DNA of 64,000 nt from Bacillota bacterium. GTDB lineage: Bacteria; Bacillota; Clostridia; Christensenellales; SZUA-584. The stretch is from assembly GCA_023410475.1 (NCBI GenBank), contig JAEYPS010000028.1:62001-126000 (forward strand), read 5' to 3'. Below the pieces are notes generated by a model. The model did not search any database and was not told the DNA's origin. It worked only from the letters and a program-made list of their open reading frames with translations. Shown one piece after another: positions 12,772 through 22,048 of this stretch. How positions within the stretch are numbered: the first letter of the stretch is position 1; each line of letters begins with the position of its first letter. The position numbers and the translations under genes are program-made.

Positions 12772-13500
12772 ATGGCGAAAAACGAGAAATGCGCAGCCAG
12801 TGACAGCGCGCTTTGCAGATGGATTGGCAAGGACTGCGGCGAGTGCCACATACGAAGCGTCAAGCATGACGATGAAGTAAAAAAGCTAACCCAGGACTTT
12901 GAAGTAACCATGTCTTTGCTCCCCGATGATATAGACGATCTCATGGGGCAGGACTGTCAGCTGTGCAAAGGCGAAAGGCGCCCGCGCAGCGGGTACGCGC
13001 TTATTGACCTTGCGCATCAGGAGCCGAAAAGCGAAACAGGCATGTTTTTCGGTTTGGGCAAGAAGGTGAGGCGCAAGGTGGGAAGCCTGATGCCGCTATC
13101 AATATCGGTCTGCGGTAAGTGCAGGAAAATCTTGCGAATATCCGAACTGTTAAAATGGATATCGGCTGCCGTTTTTCTGGCTATCGCGATAGCCGCTTTG
13201 GCCATCCCAGGGCTGAGGGCGCTGGGCGAAGGTATATTGTTCGCGATGGTTGCGGCAGGAGTGCTGCTTGGCTATCTTGCGGGCAAAGCGGTTTCGGCGG
13301 CTTATGTAAAGGCAAAGAGCAAAGACGTTCGGTTTAACGTTTTTGAGATACCGATATGCGCGAAGATGCAGGATGCGGGATGGTTTACCATGCAGGACGA
13401 TACGCCGGTTACAAGGTATATATTTTCGCGCAGGCCTCATATGAAGGCTGTCAAAAACATACGCGCAGACGAAAAAGAAGGCGCCGGTGAGGATTCTTGA
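12772..13500 (+). CDS. uncharacterised Cys-rich membrane protein downstream of rpoC
   Basis: I do not recognise this 242-residue protein. The N-terminal third is cytoplasmic-looking and rich in cysteines: C7, C15, C22-GE-C25, a DCQLC pair near residue 64 and a CGKC pair near residue 116, which could form one or two zinc sites. Two adjacent hydrophobic helices follow (about 129-150 and 153-176), then a basic C-terminus of about 65 residues. It starts 21 nt after rpoC with a good SD, so it is probably in the rpoBC transcript, before the promoter at 13548. The position between rpoC and the str operon is unusual. The function is unknown. Confidence 0.75.
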   Translation: MAKNEKCAASDSALCRWIGKDCGECHIRSVKHDDEVKKLTQDFEVTMSLLPDDIDDLMGQDCQLCKGERRPRSGYALIDLAHQEPKSETGMFFGLGKKVRRKVGSLMPLSISVCGKCRKILRISELLKWISAAVFLAIAIAALAIPGLRALGEGILFAMVAAGVLLGYLAGKAVSAAYVKAKSKDVRFNVFEIPICAKMQDAGWFTMQDDTPVTRYIFSRRPHMKAVKNIRADEKEGAGEDS

Positions 13501-13503
13501 GCC

Positions 13504-13537
13504 GGGGCTCTAAAAAAAGTCGTAAGACTTTTAAGGG
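13504..13537 (-). repeat. interspersed hairpin repeat, copy A (inverted)
   Basis: On the minus strand CCCTTAAAAGTC-TTAC-GACTTTTTTT followed by AGAGCCCC, 3 nt after the stop of the Cys-rich membrane protein gene and just before the str promoter. Orientation opposite to the other copies. Confidence 0.6.
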
Positions 13538-13547
13538 TATGAAGTGA

Positions 13548-13576
13548 TTGACAAGACATTTTGCCGGTGATAAAAT
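13548..13576 (+). promoter_or_regulatory. sigma-A type promoter for the L7Ae-rpsL-rpsG-fusA-tuf cluster
   Basis: TTGACA (13548-13553), a 17-nt spacer and TAAAAT (13571-13576) lie upstream of the small L7Ae-like gene. This marks a transcription unit separate from, or additional to, rpoBC. Confidence 0.65.
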
Positions 13577-13624
13577 GGCTCTGCTGTGCGTTTTTTCGGC
13601 CTTGTGTGCTTGGAGGGTGTTTTA

Positions 13625-13894
13625 TTGAGTATAAGCGAGCTGTACTCCCCGGAAAAACGGGTGGTCGGTTTGAAGCAGGTGCAAAGGTTTGCGCGGATGG
13701 CGATGCTCGAGAAGGTATACATCGCCAATGACGCCGACGAGTCTGTAACGCAAAAGCTTAAGGCGCTCTGTCAAAAACACGGCATACCGTTCGACATGAC
13801 GCATACCATGCATCAGATAGGCAACGCGTGCCGCATAGACGTCGGAAGCTCATGCGCGGGGGTATTGAAAGAGCCTGTGCAAAAACAGCGGTGA
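13625..13894 (+). CDS. L7Ae/L30e/eL8-like RNA-binding protein (YbxF type)
   Basis: An 89-residue protein of the L7Ae/eL8 fold, which binds kink-turn RNA. The pattern VVGLKQVQRFARMAMLEKVYIANDAD is typical of the Bacillus YbxF/RplGB group encoded just before rpsL, with GNACRIDVGSSCAGVL at the C-terminus. I choose TTG 13625 because GGAGGGT lies 8 nt upstream and family members start close to this point; a GTG at 13586 would add 13 residues without support. The conserved order rpoC, L7Ae-like, rpsL, rpsG supports the call. A weak hairpin separates it from rpsL. Confidence 0.88.
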   Translation: MSISELYSPEKRVVGLKQVQRFARMAMLEKVYIANDADESVTQKLKALCQKHGIPFDMTHTMHQIGNACRIDVGSSCAGVLKEPVQKQR

Positions 13895-13903
13895 GTATTT
13901 AAT

Positions 13904-13930
13904 CCCCTTAATGGGTTGCGAGGGGTTTTT
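13904..13930 (+). terminator. possible weak terminator or attenuator before rpsL
   Basis: A short hairpin (CCCCT / AGGGG, 12-nt loop) is followed by TTTTT. The stem is only 5 bp, so read-through into rpsL is likely; it may act as an attenuator. Confidence 0.35.
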
Positions 13931-13972
13931 ATAGAAAACAATATGATATGAAAGGAGGTGTATGTAAAGGAT

Positions 13973-14347
13973 ATGCCAACAATCAATCAGCTTATAAAAC
14001 AGGGAAGGAAGACGGCGGAGACGAAGAGCAATTCTCCTATCTTGAAGCAGAATCCTCAGAAGAGGGGAGTTTGCCTGACGGTAAGGACGATGACTCCCAA
14101 AAAGCCTAACTCGGCCCTGAGAAAGATAGCAAGAGTCCGTCTGGTAAACGGCATGGAAGGCACAGCCTACATTCCGGGAGTCGGTCATAACCTTCAGGAG
14201 CACTCGGTAGTGCTTATCCGTGGAGGCAGAGTCAAAGACCTGCCGGGCGTTAGATATCATATAGTAAGAGGCGCTCTCGACAGCGCGGGAGTAGCCGACA
14301 GAAAACAGGCTCGCAGCAAATACGGCGCTAAGCGGCCTAAAAAGTAA
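13973..14347 (+). CDS. rpsL: 30S ribosomal protein S12
   Basis: 124 residues starting MPTINQLIKQGRK, the universal S12 start, so ATG 13973 is right even though an in-frame GTG at 13958 lies inside the SD. The decoding-site motif TPKKPNSALRKIARVRL and PGVRYHIVRGALD are present; S12 sits at the A-site and its streptomycin-relevant lysines are in place. The SD AAAGGAGGT (13951-13959) is 13 nt from the ATG, wider than normal, and a start-stop pair ATG-TAA (13962-13967) lies between them. S7, EF-G and EF-Tu follow in the classic str operon order. Confidence 0.98.
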   Translation: MPTINQLIKQGRKTAETKSNSPILKQNPQKRGVCLTVRTMTPKKPNSALRKIARVRLVNGMEGTAYIPGVGHNLQEHSVVLIRGGRVKDLPGVRYHIVRGALDSAGVADRKQARSKYGAKRPKK

Positions 14348-14371
14348 ACAAAGAATTAGGAGGGGCAAAAC

Positions 14372-14842
14372 ATGCCAAGACGCGCAGGCGCTCCAAAGCA
14401 TGAGGTGCTGCCCGATCCCATATTTCAGTCCACGGTATTGACCAAGCTTATAAACCAGGTCATGCTTCAGGGCAAAAAGGGAGTCGCGCAGACGATATGC
14501 TATGACGCTTTTGATATTATTAAAGAAAAGCTCGGCCTCGAGCCTTTGGAAGTATTCGAGAAAGCAATGGATAACATAATGCCGGTGCTCGAATGCAAAG
14601 CGAGGAGAGTGGGCGGAGCTACGTATCAGGTGCCTATCGAGGTGCGGCCTGAAAGACGGCAGACACTGGGCATCAGATGGCTCGTTACCAACACAAGGAA
14701 GAGGAGCGAGAGAACTATGAAGCAAAGGCTTGCCGGCGAGATTATGGACGCTTACAACGGAGTCGGCGGAGCCGTTAAAAAGCGCGAAGATATGCACAAG
14801 ATGGCGGAAGCCAACAGGGCGTTCGCGCATTACAGGTGGTAG
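14372..14842 (+). CDS. rpsG: 30S ribosomal protein S7
   Basis: 156 residues, the standard length. It begins MPRRAGAPKHEVLPDPIF and contains the conserved VGGATYQVPIEVRPERRQTLGIRWL segment that contacts 16S rRNA in the small-subunit head. It nucleates assembly of the 3' major domain and in many bacteria represses its own operon. SD AGGAGGGG is 8 nt before the ATG. The gene is 24 nt after rpsL and 22 nt before fusA. Confidence 0.98.
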   Translation: MPRRAGAPKHEVLPDPIFQSTVLTKLINQVMLQGKKGVAQTICYDAFDIIKEKLGLEPLEVFEKAMDNIMPVLECKARRVGGATYQVPIEVRPERRQTLGIRWLVTNTRKRSERTMKQRLAGEIMDAYNGVGGAVKKREDMHKMAEANRAFAHYRW

Positions 14843-14864
14843 TAAGTGACCCGGGGAGGAAAGT

Positions 14865-16925
<2,061 letters not shown>

Positions 16926-17030
16926 TTATAAGTAATATCATATAAGAAATAGGATCATACGGTGCAGCAGCACTGTTGAAGCCGTTAAAAATATATGAGA
17001 TGAACATGAATTGTTTAGGAGGAAAGAACA

Positions 17031-18242
17031 ATGGCAAAATCAAAGTTTGAAAGAAACAAACCACACGTAAACATTGGAACCATCGGTCACGTTGACCACG
17101 GTAAGACAACGCTTACGGCAGCGATAACGATGGCTCTTGCTCAGAGCGGACAGGCGAAAGTCATGAAATATGACGAAATCGACAAAGCTCCCGAAGAGAA
17201 AGAGAGAGGCATTACCATCAATACCGCTCACGTAGAGTATGAGACAGCCGCGCGCCACTACGCTCACGTCGACTGCCCGGGCCACGCCGACTACGTAAAG
17301 AACATGATCACCGGCGCTGCTCAGATGGACGGAGCCATACTTGTAGTTTCCGCCGCGGACGGCCCGATGCCTCAGACCCGCGAGCACATACTGCTTGCCC
17401 GTCAGGTTAACGTTCCGTACATTGTGGTATTCATGAACAAAGTAGACCAGGTAGACGATCCTGAGCTTCTCGAACTCGTCGAGATGGAAGTAAGAGACCT
17501 TCTGTCATCCTACGAGTTCCCGGGCGATGATCTTCCCGTTATCAAGGGAAGCGCGCTGCAGGCGATGAATGCTCTCGTTGGCGGAGCAGTGGCCAAAGAC
17601 GACCCTGCCTGCGCGTGCCTGTTCGAGCTTATGGACGCTGTAGACAGCTATATTCCGACTCCGGAAAGAGCCGTAGACAAGCCGTTCCTTATGCCTGTTG
17701 AAGACGTATTCTCCATCACCGGCCGCGGCACAGTCGCAACCGGCAGAGTTGAGAGAGGCACGATTAAGATACAGGATACCGTTGAGATCGTCGGAATGAC
17801 CGAGAAGACGAGAGACGTAGTCGTAACAGGCGTCGAGATGTTCAGGAAGCTCCTTGACCAGGCGATGGCCGGAGACAACGTAGGCCTGCTGCTTCGCGGC
17901 GTTCAGAGAAACGAGATAGAGCGCGGACAGGTTCTTGCGAAGAAGGGCTCCATCAAGCCGCATACGCATTATAACGGACAGGTTTACGTTCTTAAGAAGG
18001 AAGAGGGCGGACGCCACACACCGTTCTTCAACGGATACAGGCCGCAGTTCTACTTCAGAACGACGGACGTTACGGGCAGCATCAAGCTTCCGGAAGGAAC
18101 AGAGATGGTCATGCCTGGCGACAACATCACGATGGAGATAAAGCTGATCACGCCTATCGCCATAGAAGAGGGCCTGCGCTTCGCTATCCGCGAGGGCGGC
18201 AGGACTGTCGGCTCCGGCGTTGTTACCAGCGTTATCGAATAA
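17031..18242 (+). CDS. tuf: elongation factor Tu
   Basis: A 403-residue GTPase that delivers aminoacyl-tRNA to the ribosome. GHVDHGKTTL, DCPGHADYVKNM and the G4 region MNKVDQVDD are present, followed by the domain II/III pattern GRGTVATGRVERG and RTTDVTGSI. It is slightly longer than the usual 395-400 residues because of a short insertion around residues 182-195 (AVAKDDPACACL). AGGAGG sits 8 nt before the ATG. The 105-nt gap after fusA has no clear promoter. A terminator follows. Confidence 0.98.
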   Translation: MAKSKFERNKPHVNIGTIGHVDHGKTTLTAAITMALAQSGQAKVMKYDEIDKAPEEKERGITINTAHVEYETAARHYAHVDCPGHADYVKNMITGAAQMDGAILVVSAADGPMPQTREHILLARQVNVPYIVVFMNKVDQVDDPELLELVEMEVRDLLSSYEFPGDDLPVIKGSALQAMNALVGGAVAKDDPACACLFELMDAVDSYIPTPERAVDKPFLMPVEDVFSITGRGTVATGRVERGTIKIQDTVEIVGMTEKTRDVVVTGVEMFRKLLDQAMAGDNVGLLLRGVQRNEIERGQVLAKKGSIKPHTHYNGQVYVLKKEEGGRHTPFFNGYRPQFYFRTTDVTGSIKLPEGTEMVMPGDNITMEIKLITPIAIEEGLRFAIREGGRTVGSGVVTSVIE

Positions 18243-18256
18243 TTCAGTTAACATTT

Positions 18257-18284
18257 AAGAGAGGCTCATGCGGGTCTCTCTTTT
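18257..18284 (+). terminator. terminator after tuf
   Basis: An AAGAGAG / CTCTCTT hairpin followed by T4 lies 15 nt after the tuf stop codon. Confidence 0.7.
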
Positions 18285-18426
18285 ATATGTGTTGATTAAT
18301 TTTAAATCGGGGAATTGCGCCGGGCGAGCGTATTAGTTGACTTTGACCGGCTTATCTCATATTATTAGTGCATCAAGCATAATCTTTATGATATCCCACC
18401 GTTTATTATTTTGGAGGAATATTAAT

Positions 18427-20214
18427 ATGTATTGTAAGAAATGCGGAGCGCAGGTTGGCGAAGGCGAAAAGTTCTGCAGCGCGTGCGGTGATAAAATAGA
18501 AGTTTTAGCCCCAGCAGGGCAGGACGCGGTTCAGCCAAATGAGCAGCAGCCTTATGGTCAGCAGTCTTACGGGCAGCCGCCTTACGGACAGCCGCCTTAC
18601 GGACAGCCGCCTTACGGGCAGCCGCCATCGCAGCCACCGAAGAAATCGAAAGCGGCTCTCTGGGCTGTTATCGGCGCTCTTGCCGTGCTCGCGATAGCGG
18701 CGCTGCTTATTTTTGTGGTGTTCCCGGGGGTTTTAGGTCAGCCCGTTTCCGGACTGCTGAGCGGCAACACGCCCCAGGAGCGGTTTGTAAACGATGCTGC
18801 CAAAGTTTTCTCCGGCGCGTTTGAAGGAATGGGAAGCGACACATTCGATAGATTGGCAAAAGAGCCGTTTGAGATAAGCTATGATTTTACAGTCGATATG
18901 CCAGACATGAAGCTGAATATGGCTGTTGACGCGGCTTATGACGAACAGACGCTGGGCATCTCCATGGATACTATGGGCATAAAGACAAAGGTGCTTTTGC
19001 TGGAGGACATACTGTATCAGTCATCCGACACAATGTTTGGCGCATCCGTAACCGGCGTTGATTTCGGTTCGAAAGCCGACCTTAAAAAACCGATGTCTCT
19101 TGAGGACAGGATAAAAGCTATTGTGCAGGGCATCGCGAAGCAGGAAGATACAAAGACGCAGATCGACTTCGTCAGGCTTGCGGAAATGCTCGTTAACAGC
19201 ATAGATGAAAGCTGTTTTGAAAAAAGCACAGGCAAATGGACGCTGACGCTCGAAGCGGACGATATACGTGATATGATGGAAACACTCAGCGATAAGCTTA
19301 AGGCCGACAAAGATATGCTGCACGACCTTGAAGATTACATATACGAGACTTCCGGAACGACGGTCGACGTTATCGAGGCGCTCAATACCGCGAAGAACTC
19401 TCTAGGTAAGGGCAACGCTGACTTTAAGCTGGTCTGGGAACTTTTTTACAAAGGCGATGTTCCCGTAGGTGTTGAGATATCGTATCAGGATTCGTCTACA
19501 AAATTTAAAATCTTATTCGAATATGAAAAGATCCAGTCGGGAGCTGATATCGATTTTAAAGTCACGGCGGACGGGTCTGTGGCGGTTACCGGAAACATGA
19601 GCTACAAAAAGACTTCGGACGGAATCGAGTATGAGCTTTCTATAACCGCCGGCGGCGAGACTCTTAAAATGACCGGCAGCGAAGAAACGAAGGACGGCAA
19701 GATAACAGGAAGCATAGCCCTTAACATTCCGGATGCCGGAGAGGTTAACCTTAAGTATGAAGGTGCGTTAAAGTTCAAAAAACCCTCCAAAAGCGTTAAG
19801 GATGATGACAGGTTCAGCGTCGACACCAAAAACGCGGTAATCACCGACGCTGCAGGCGCTTTTGGAATGCTGGGTCTTCAAGGTTCAACTTCTTTCGAGA
19901 TACCGCCGATTATTGACGACCCTACTCCCTTGCCCGATTACGATCCTGGCGATAGTAACGGCGCACAGTGGGAACTCGAGGGCACACTGTGGGAAAGTGA
20001 AACCGCGTCGATGTACTTCTATTACGGGTATATCTATTTCGGCCAGCCGGGCATGTCGGGGCAGGAGATATTATCGGCAGGGTCTGACGTATACGCCTAT
20101 ATGTTCGACGGGCTTTTTATCGACGTAACATTTCCCGACGGAACGGCTGCACAATGGTTTTATGACGGAAAAAACATCTGGGCGGGAGAAACGATGTTTT
20201 ATAAAGCCGGATAG
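18427..20214 (+). CDS. zinc-ribbon, single-pass membrane protein with large extracytoplasmic domain
   Basis: 595 residues from ATG 18427, which has GGAGGAAT 7 nt upstream; a longer frame upstream has no SD. The N-terminus is a zinc ribbon (C3-KK-C6 and C17-SA-C20). A Pro/Gln/Tyr/Gly-rich linker follows with at least three tandem QPPYG units encoded by a 15-bp DNA repeat, then one membrane helix (about 78-103). The outer part of about 490 residues contains long beta-rich stretches, some resembling LppX/LolA-like lipoprotein folds; I would not assign a function. The architecture (cytosolic zinc ribbon, TM, outer domain) is common in Clostridia. A monocistronic unit after tuf. Confidence 0.8.
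   Translation: MYCKKCGAQVGEGEKFCSACGDKIEVLAPAGQDAVQPNEQQPYGQQSYGQPPYGQPPYGQPPYGQPPSQPPKKSKAALWAVIGALAVLAIAALLIFVVFPGVLGQPVSGLLSGNTPQERFVNDAAKVFSGAFEGMGSDTFDRLAKEPFEISYDFTVDMPDMKLNMAVDAAYDEQTLGISMDTMGIKTKVLLLEDILYQSSDTMFGASVTGVDFGSKADLKKPMSLEDRIKAIVQGIAKQEDTKTQIDFVRLAEMLVNSIDESCFEKSTGKWTLTLEADDIRDMMETLSDKLKADKDMLHDLEDYIYETSGTTVDVIEALNTAKNSLGKGNADFKLVWELFYKGDVPVGVEISYQDSSTKFKILFEYEKIQSGADIDFKVTADGSVAVTGNMSYKKTSDGIEYELSITAGGETLKMTGSEETKDGKITGSIALNIPDAGEVNLKYEGALKFKKPSKSVKDDDRFSVDTKNAVITDAAGAFGMLGLQGSTSFEIPPIIDDPTPLPDYDPGDSNGAQWELEGTLWESETASMYFYYGYIYFGQPGMSGQEILSAGSDVYAYMFDGLFIDVTFPDGTAAQWFYDGKNIWAGETMFYKAG
18567..18626 (+). repeat. 15-bp coding tandem repeat (QPPYG)
   Basis: Units close to CAGCCGCCTTACGGA repeat three to four times inside the zinc-ribbon protein gene, so copy number could change by slippage and vary linker length. 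Confidence 0.7.
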
Positions 20215-20238
20215 AGAAAAGAAAACTTAGAAAAAGCA

Positions 20239-20272
20239 GAGGGCAGGCACAGCGCTTGCCCTCTTAATATTC
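20239..20272 (+). terminator. probable terminator after the zinc-ribbon gene
   Basis: The GAGGGCA...TGCCCTC hairpin lies 25-50 nt after the stop codon and is followed by an AT-rich but not pure T tract. Confidence 0.5.
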
Positions 20273-20357
20273 CATTAAATAGTTTTGGAGGGTTATTTTT
20301 TGGTGTATATATTGCTATAACATAATGCAAACCGCGCCGCGCCCTTTAGAAACAAAG

Positions 20358-20386
20358 TTGAAATACTTTTATTATTGGGATATACT
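20358..20386 (+). promoter_or_regulatory. sigma-A type promoter for pfkA
   Basis: TTGAAA (20358-20363), a 17-nt spacer and TATACT (20381-20386), about 30 nt before the pfkA ATG. Confidence 0.6.
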
Positions 20387-20416
20387 ACGCAATAGAAATA
20401 GTTTGGAGGAATCGCT

Positions 20417-21472
20417 ATGGCGAAAAGAATAGGCATACTTACGAGCGGAGGCGATTGCCCGGGGCTCAACGCCGCAATACGCGGAGTAGCGAAGGCGTCT
20501 TATCAGTTGATCCCCGACGCGGAGATCGTGGGCATAATGGACGGCTACGGAGGCCTTATAAACGGTCAATTCCGCACAATGGCACGGGAAGAGTTTTCGG
20601 GGATACTGACGCTTGGGGGGACGATACTCAGGACGTCGAGGCAGGGCAGCACATCGGCCCGCGACAACACAGGAAGGTACCTCGATACTATAAAGGCGAT
20701 GGTGAGGAACTATGAGAAGATGCAGCTCGACTGTCTCGTCACGATAGGCGGAAACGGAACGCACGTGGCTGCGGGTCTTCTCGCTGACCAGGGGCTAAAC
20801 ATAATAGGGCTGCCAAAGACCATCGACAACGACGTATGGGGAACAGAAATCACGTTCGGATACCAAAGCGCAATAGACATAGCGACCGACGTTATTGACA
20901 GGGTTCACACGACGGCGCTTGCCCACTCGAGGGTTATAGTGGTAGAGCTGATGGGCAACACCGCCGGCTGGCTAACGCTCAGCGCTGGGCTTGCGGGAGG
21001 CGCGGACGTGATACTGATACCCGAGATACCGTATAATATAAACTCGGTTGCCGACGTTATAAGCGACAGGTATGAGCGCGGAAAGCATTTTTCTATAATA
21101 GCAATCGCCGAGGGAGCGAGAAGCGTCGACGACGCCCCTGAGCAGAACCTTAAAGGCAAACACTATTCTGTAGGTTACAAGCTCGCCGACGAGCTTACGA
21201 ATGTCATCGACATAGACACCCGCGTCGTCGTGCCGGGGCACTATCAGCGGGGAGGCCCGCCCTGCCCGTATGACCGGGTTTTGGCTACGCAGATAGGCGT
21301 GCACGCAGCGATGCTTATCGAACAAAAACAGTTCGGAAGAACGGTCGCGGTAAACGACGGCAGGATAACGAGCAACGACTTAAAGGAGATATCGGGCAAG
21401 ACCAAGACGATACCGCTTGACGCAGACCTGCTGGCCGTCGGGCGCAAGATAGGCATAGGCTACGGGGAATAG
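20417..21472 (+). CDS. 6-phosphofructokinase (group III type, donor uncertain)
   Basis: A 351-residue phosphofructokinase that makes fructose 1,6-bisphosphate in glycolysis. TSGGDCPGLNAAIRG, the substrate/catalytic loop PKTIDNDVWGT and the GHYQRGGPPCPYDR stretch are conserved. Phosphoryl-donor determinants are mixed: the loop GGNGT (Gly114) is the ATP-type residue, while Lys134 in PKTIDND is the residue usual in PPi-dependent enzymes. This combination is known in group III enzymes of actinomycetes and clostridia, some of which use ATP. Call it phosphofructokinase and leave ATP versus PPi open. Own promoter, GGAGGAATCGCT before ATG, own terminator. Confidence 0.93.
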   Translation: MAKRIGILTSGGDCPGLNAAIRGVAKASYQLIPDAEIVGIMDGYGGLINGQFRTMAREEFSGILTLGGTILRTSRQGSTSARDNTGRYLDTIKAMVRNYEKMQLDCLVTIGGNGTHVAAGLLADQGLNIIGLPKTIDNDVWGTEITFGYQSAIDIATDVIDRVHTTALAHSRVIVVELMGNTAGWLTLSAGLAGGADVILIPEIPYNINSVADVISDRYERGKHFSIIAIAEGARSVDDAPEQNLKGKHYSVGYKLADELTNVIDIDTRVVVPGHYQRGGPPCPYDRVLATQIGVHAAMLIEQKQFGRTVAVNDGRITSNDLKEISGKTKTIPLDADLLAVGRKIGIGYGE

Positions 21473-21484
21473 TATAAAGCATTG

Positions 21485-21518
21485 AGCTGTCTGAAAACTG
21501 CAGGCAGCTTTTATTTTT
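21485..21518 (+). terminator. terminator after pfkA
   Basis: A 9-bp hairpin AGCTGTCTG / CAGGCAGCT (one G-U) followed by a T-rich tract. Confidence 0.75.
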
Positions 21519-21550
21519 GAATCAATTTTTTGTTAATCGGGGTGATTCAT

Positions 21551-21955
21551 ATGGTGTCAGGGCTCAGCCACATAACGTTGATAGTAAAGGATTTAAGGCG
21601 TGCGTCGGAGTTCTTCATAAAGATATTTAACGCCAAAGAAGTATATTCAAGCGGTGATAAGATGTTCTCACTGTCAAGAGAAAAGTTTTTTCTTATAAAC
21701 GGCATGTGGATATGCGTTATGGAAGGCGACCGAATGCCATACCGCACTTACGAACATATCGCCTTTAAAATAGAAGGATCTGAACTGGAAAGCATTATCG
21801 AGAAAATAAAGAATGTGGGAGCGCAGATAAGAGAAGGCAGGCCGCGGGTGCAGGGCGAAGGCACATCTGTTTATTTTTATGATTTTGACGATCATCTTTT
21901 TGAGTTGCATACGGGAAACCTTGCGGACAGGCTGACGGCGTATTCTGAAAAATAA
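21551..21955 (+). CDS. fosX: fosfomycin resistance hydrolase FosX
   Basis: A 134-residue vicinal-oxygen-chelate enzyme that opens the fosfomycin epoxide with water in the cytoplasm. The sequence follows the Listeria FosX pattern closely (SGLSHITLIVKDL, SSGDKMFSLSREKFFLI, RPRVQGEG, YFYDFDDHLFELHTG). The metal ligands H7, H69 and E118 and the catalytic base E44 that separates FosX from the thiol-using FosA/FosB are all in place. I take ATG 21551; a TTG at 21530 would add seven residues. The gene sits alone between pfkA and glmU with no mobile element, so it looks like resident chromosomal resistance. Its drug target, MurA, is encoded at 58 kb. Confidence 0.92.
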   Translation: MVSGLSHITLIVKDLRRASEFFIKIFNAKEVYSSGDKMFSLSREKFFLINGMWICVMEGDRMPYRTYEHIAFKIEGSELESIIEKIKNVGAQIREGRPRVQGEGTSVYFYDFDDHLFELHTGNLADRLTAYSEK

Positions 21956-21973
21956 ACTACTGTCGACTATCGG

Positions 21974-22002
21974 TTGACACCATTATGATAATAAACTAAT
22001 AT
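21974..22002 (+). promoter_or_regulatory. sigma-A type promoter for the glmU operon
   Basis: TTGACA (21974-21979), 17-nt spacer, TAATAT (21997-22002), 47 nt before glmU. Confidence 0.65.
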
Positions 22003-22048
22003 CAATATGGTAACTTAAACCTCAGTGGTTAAGATTAGGAGATATTGA

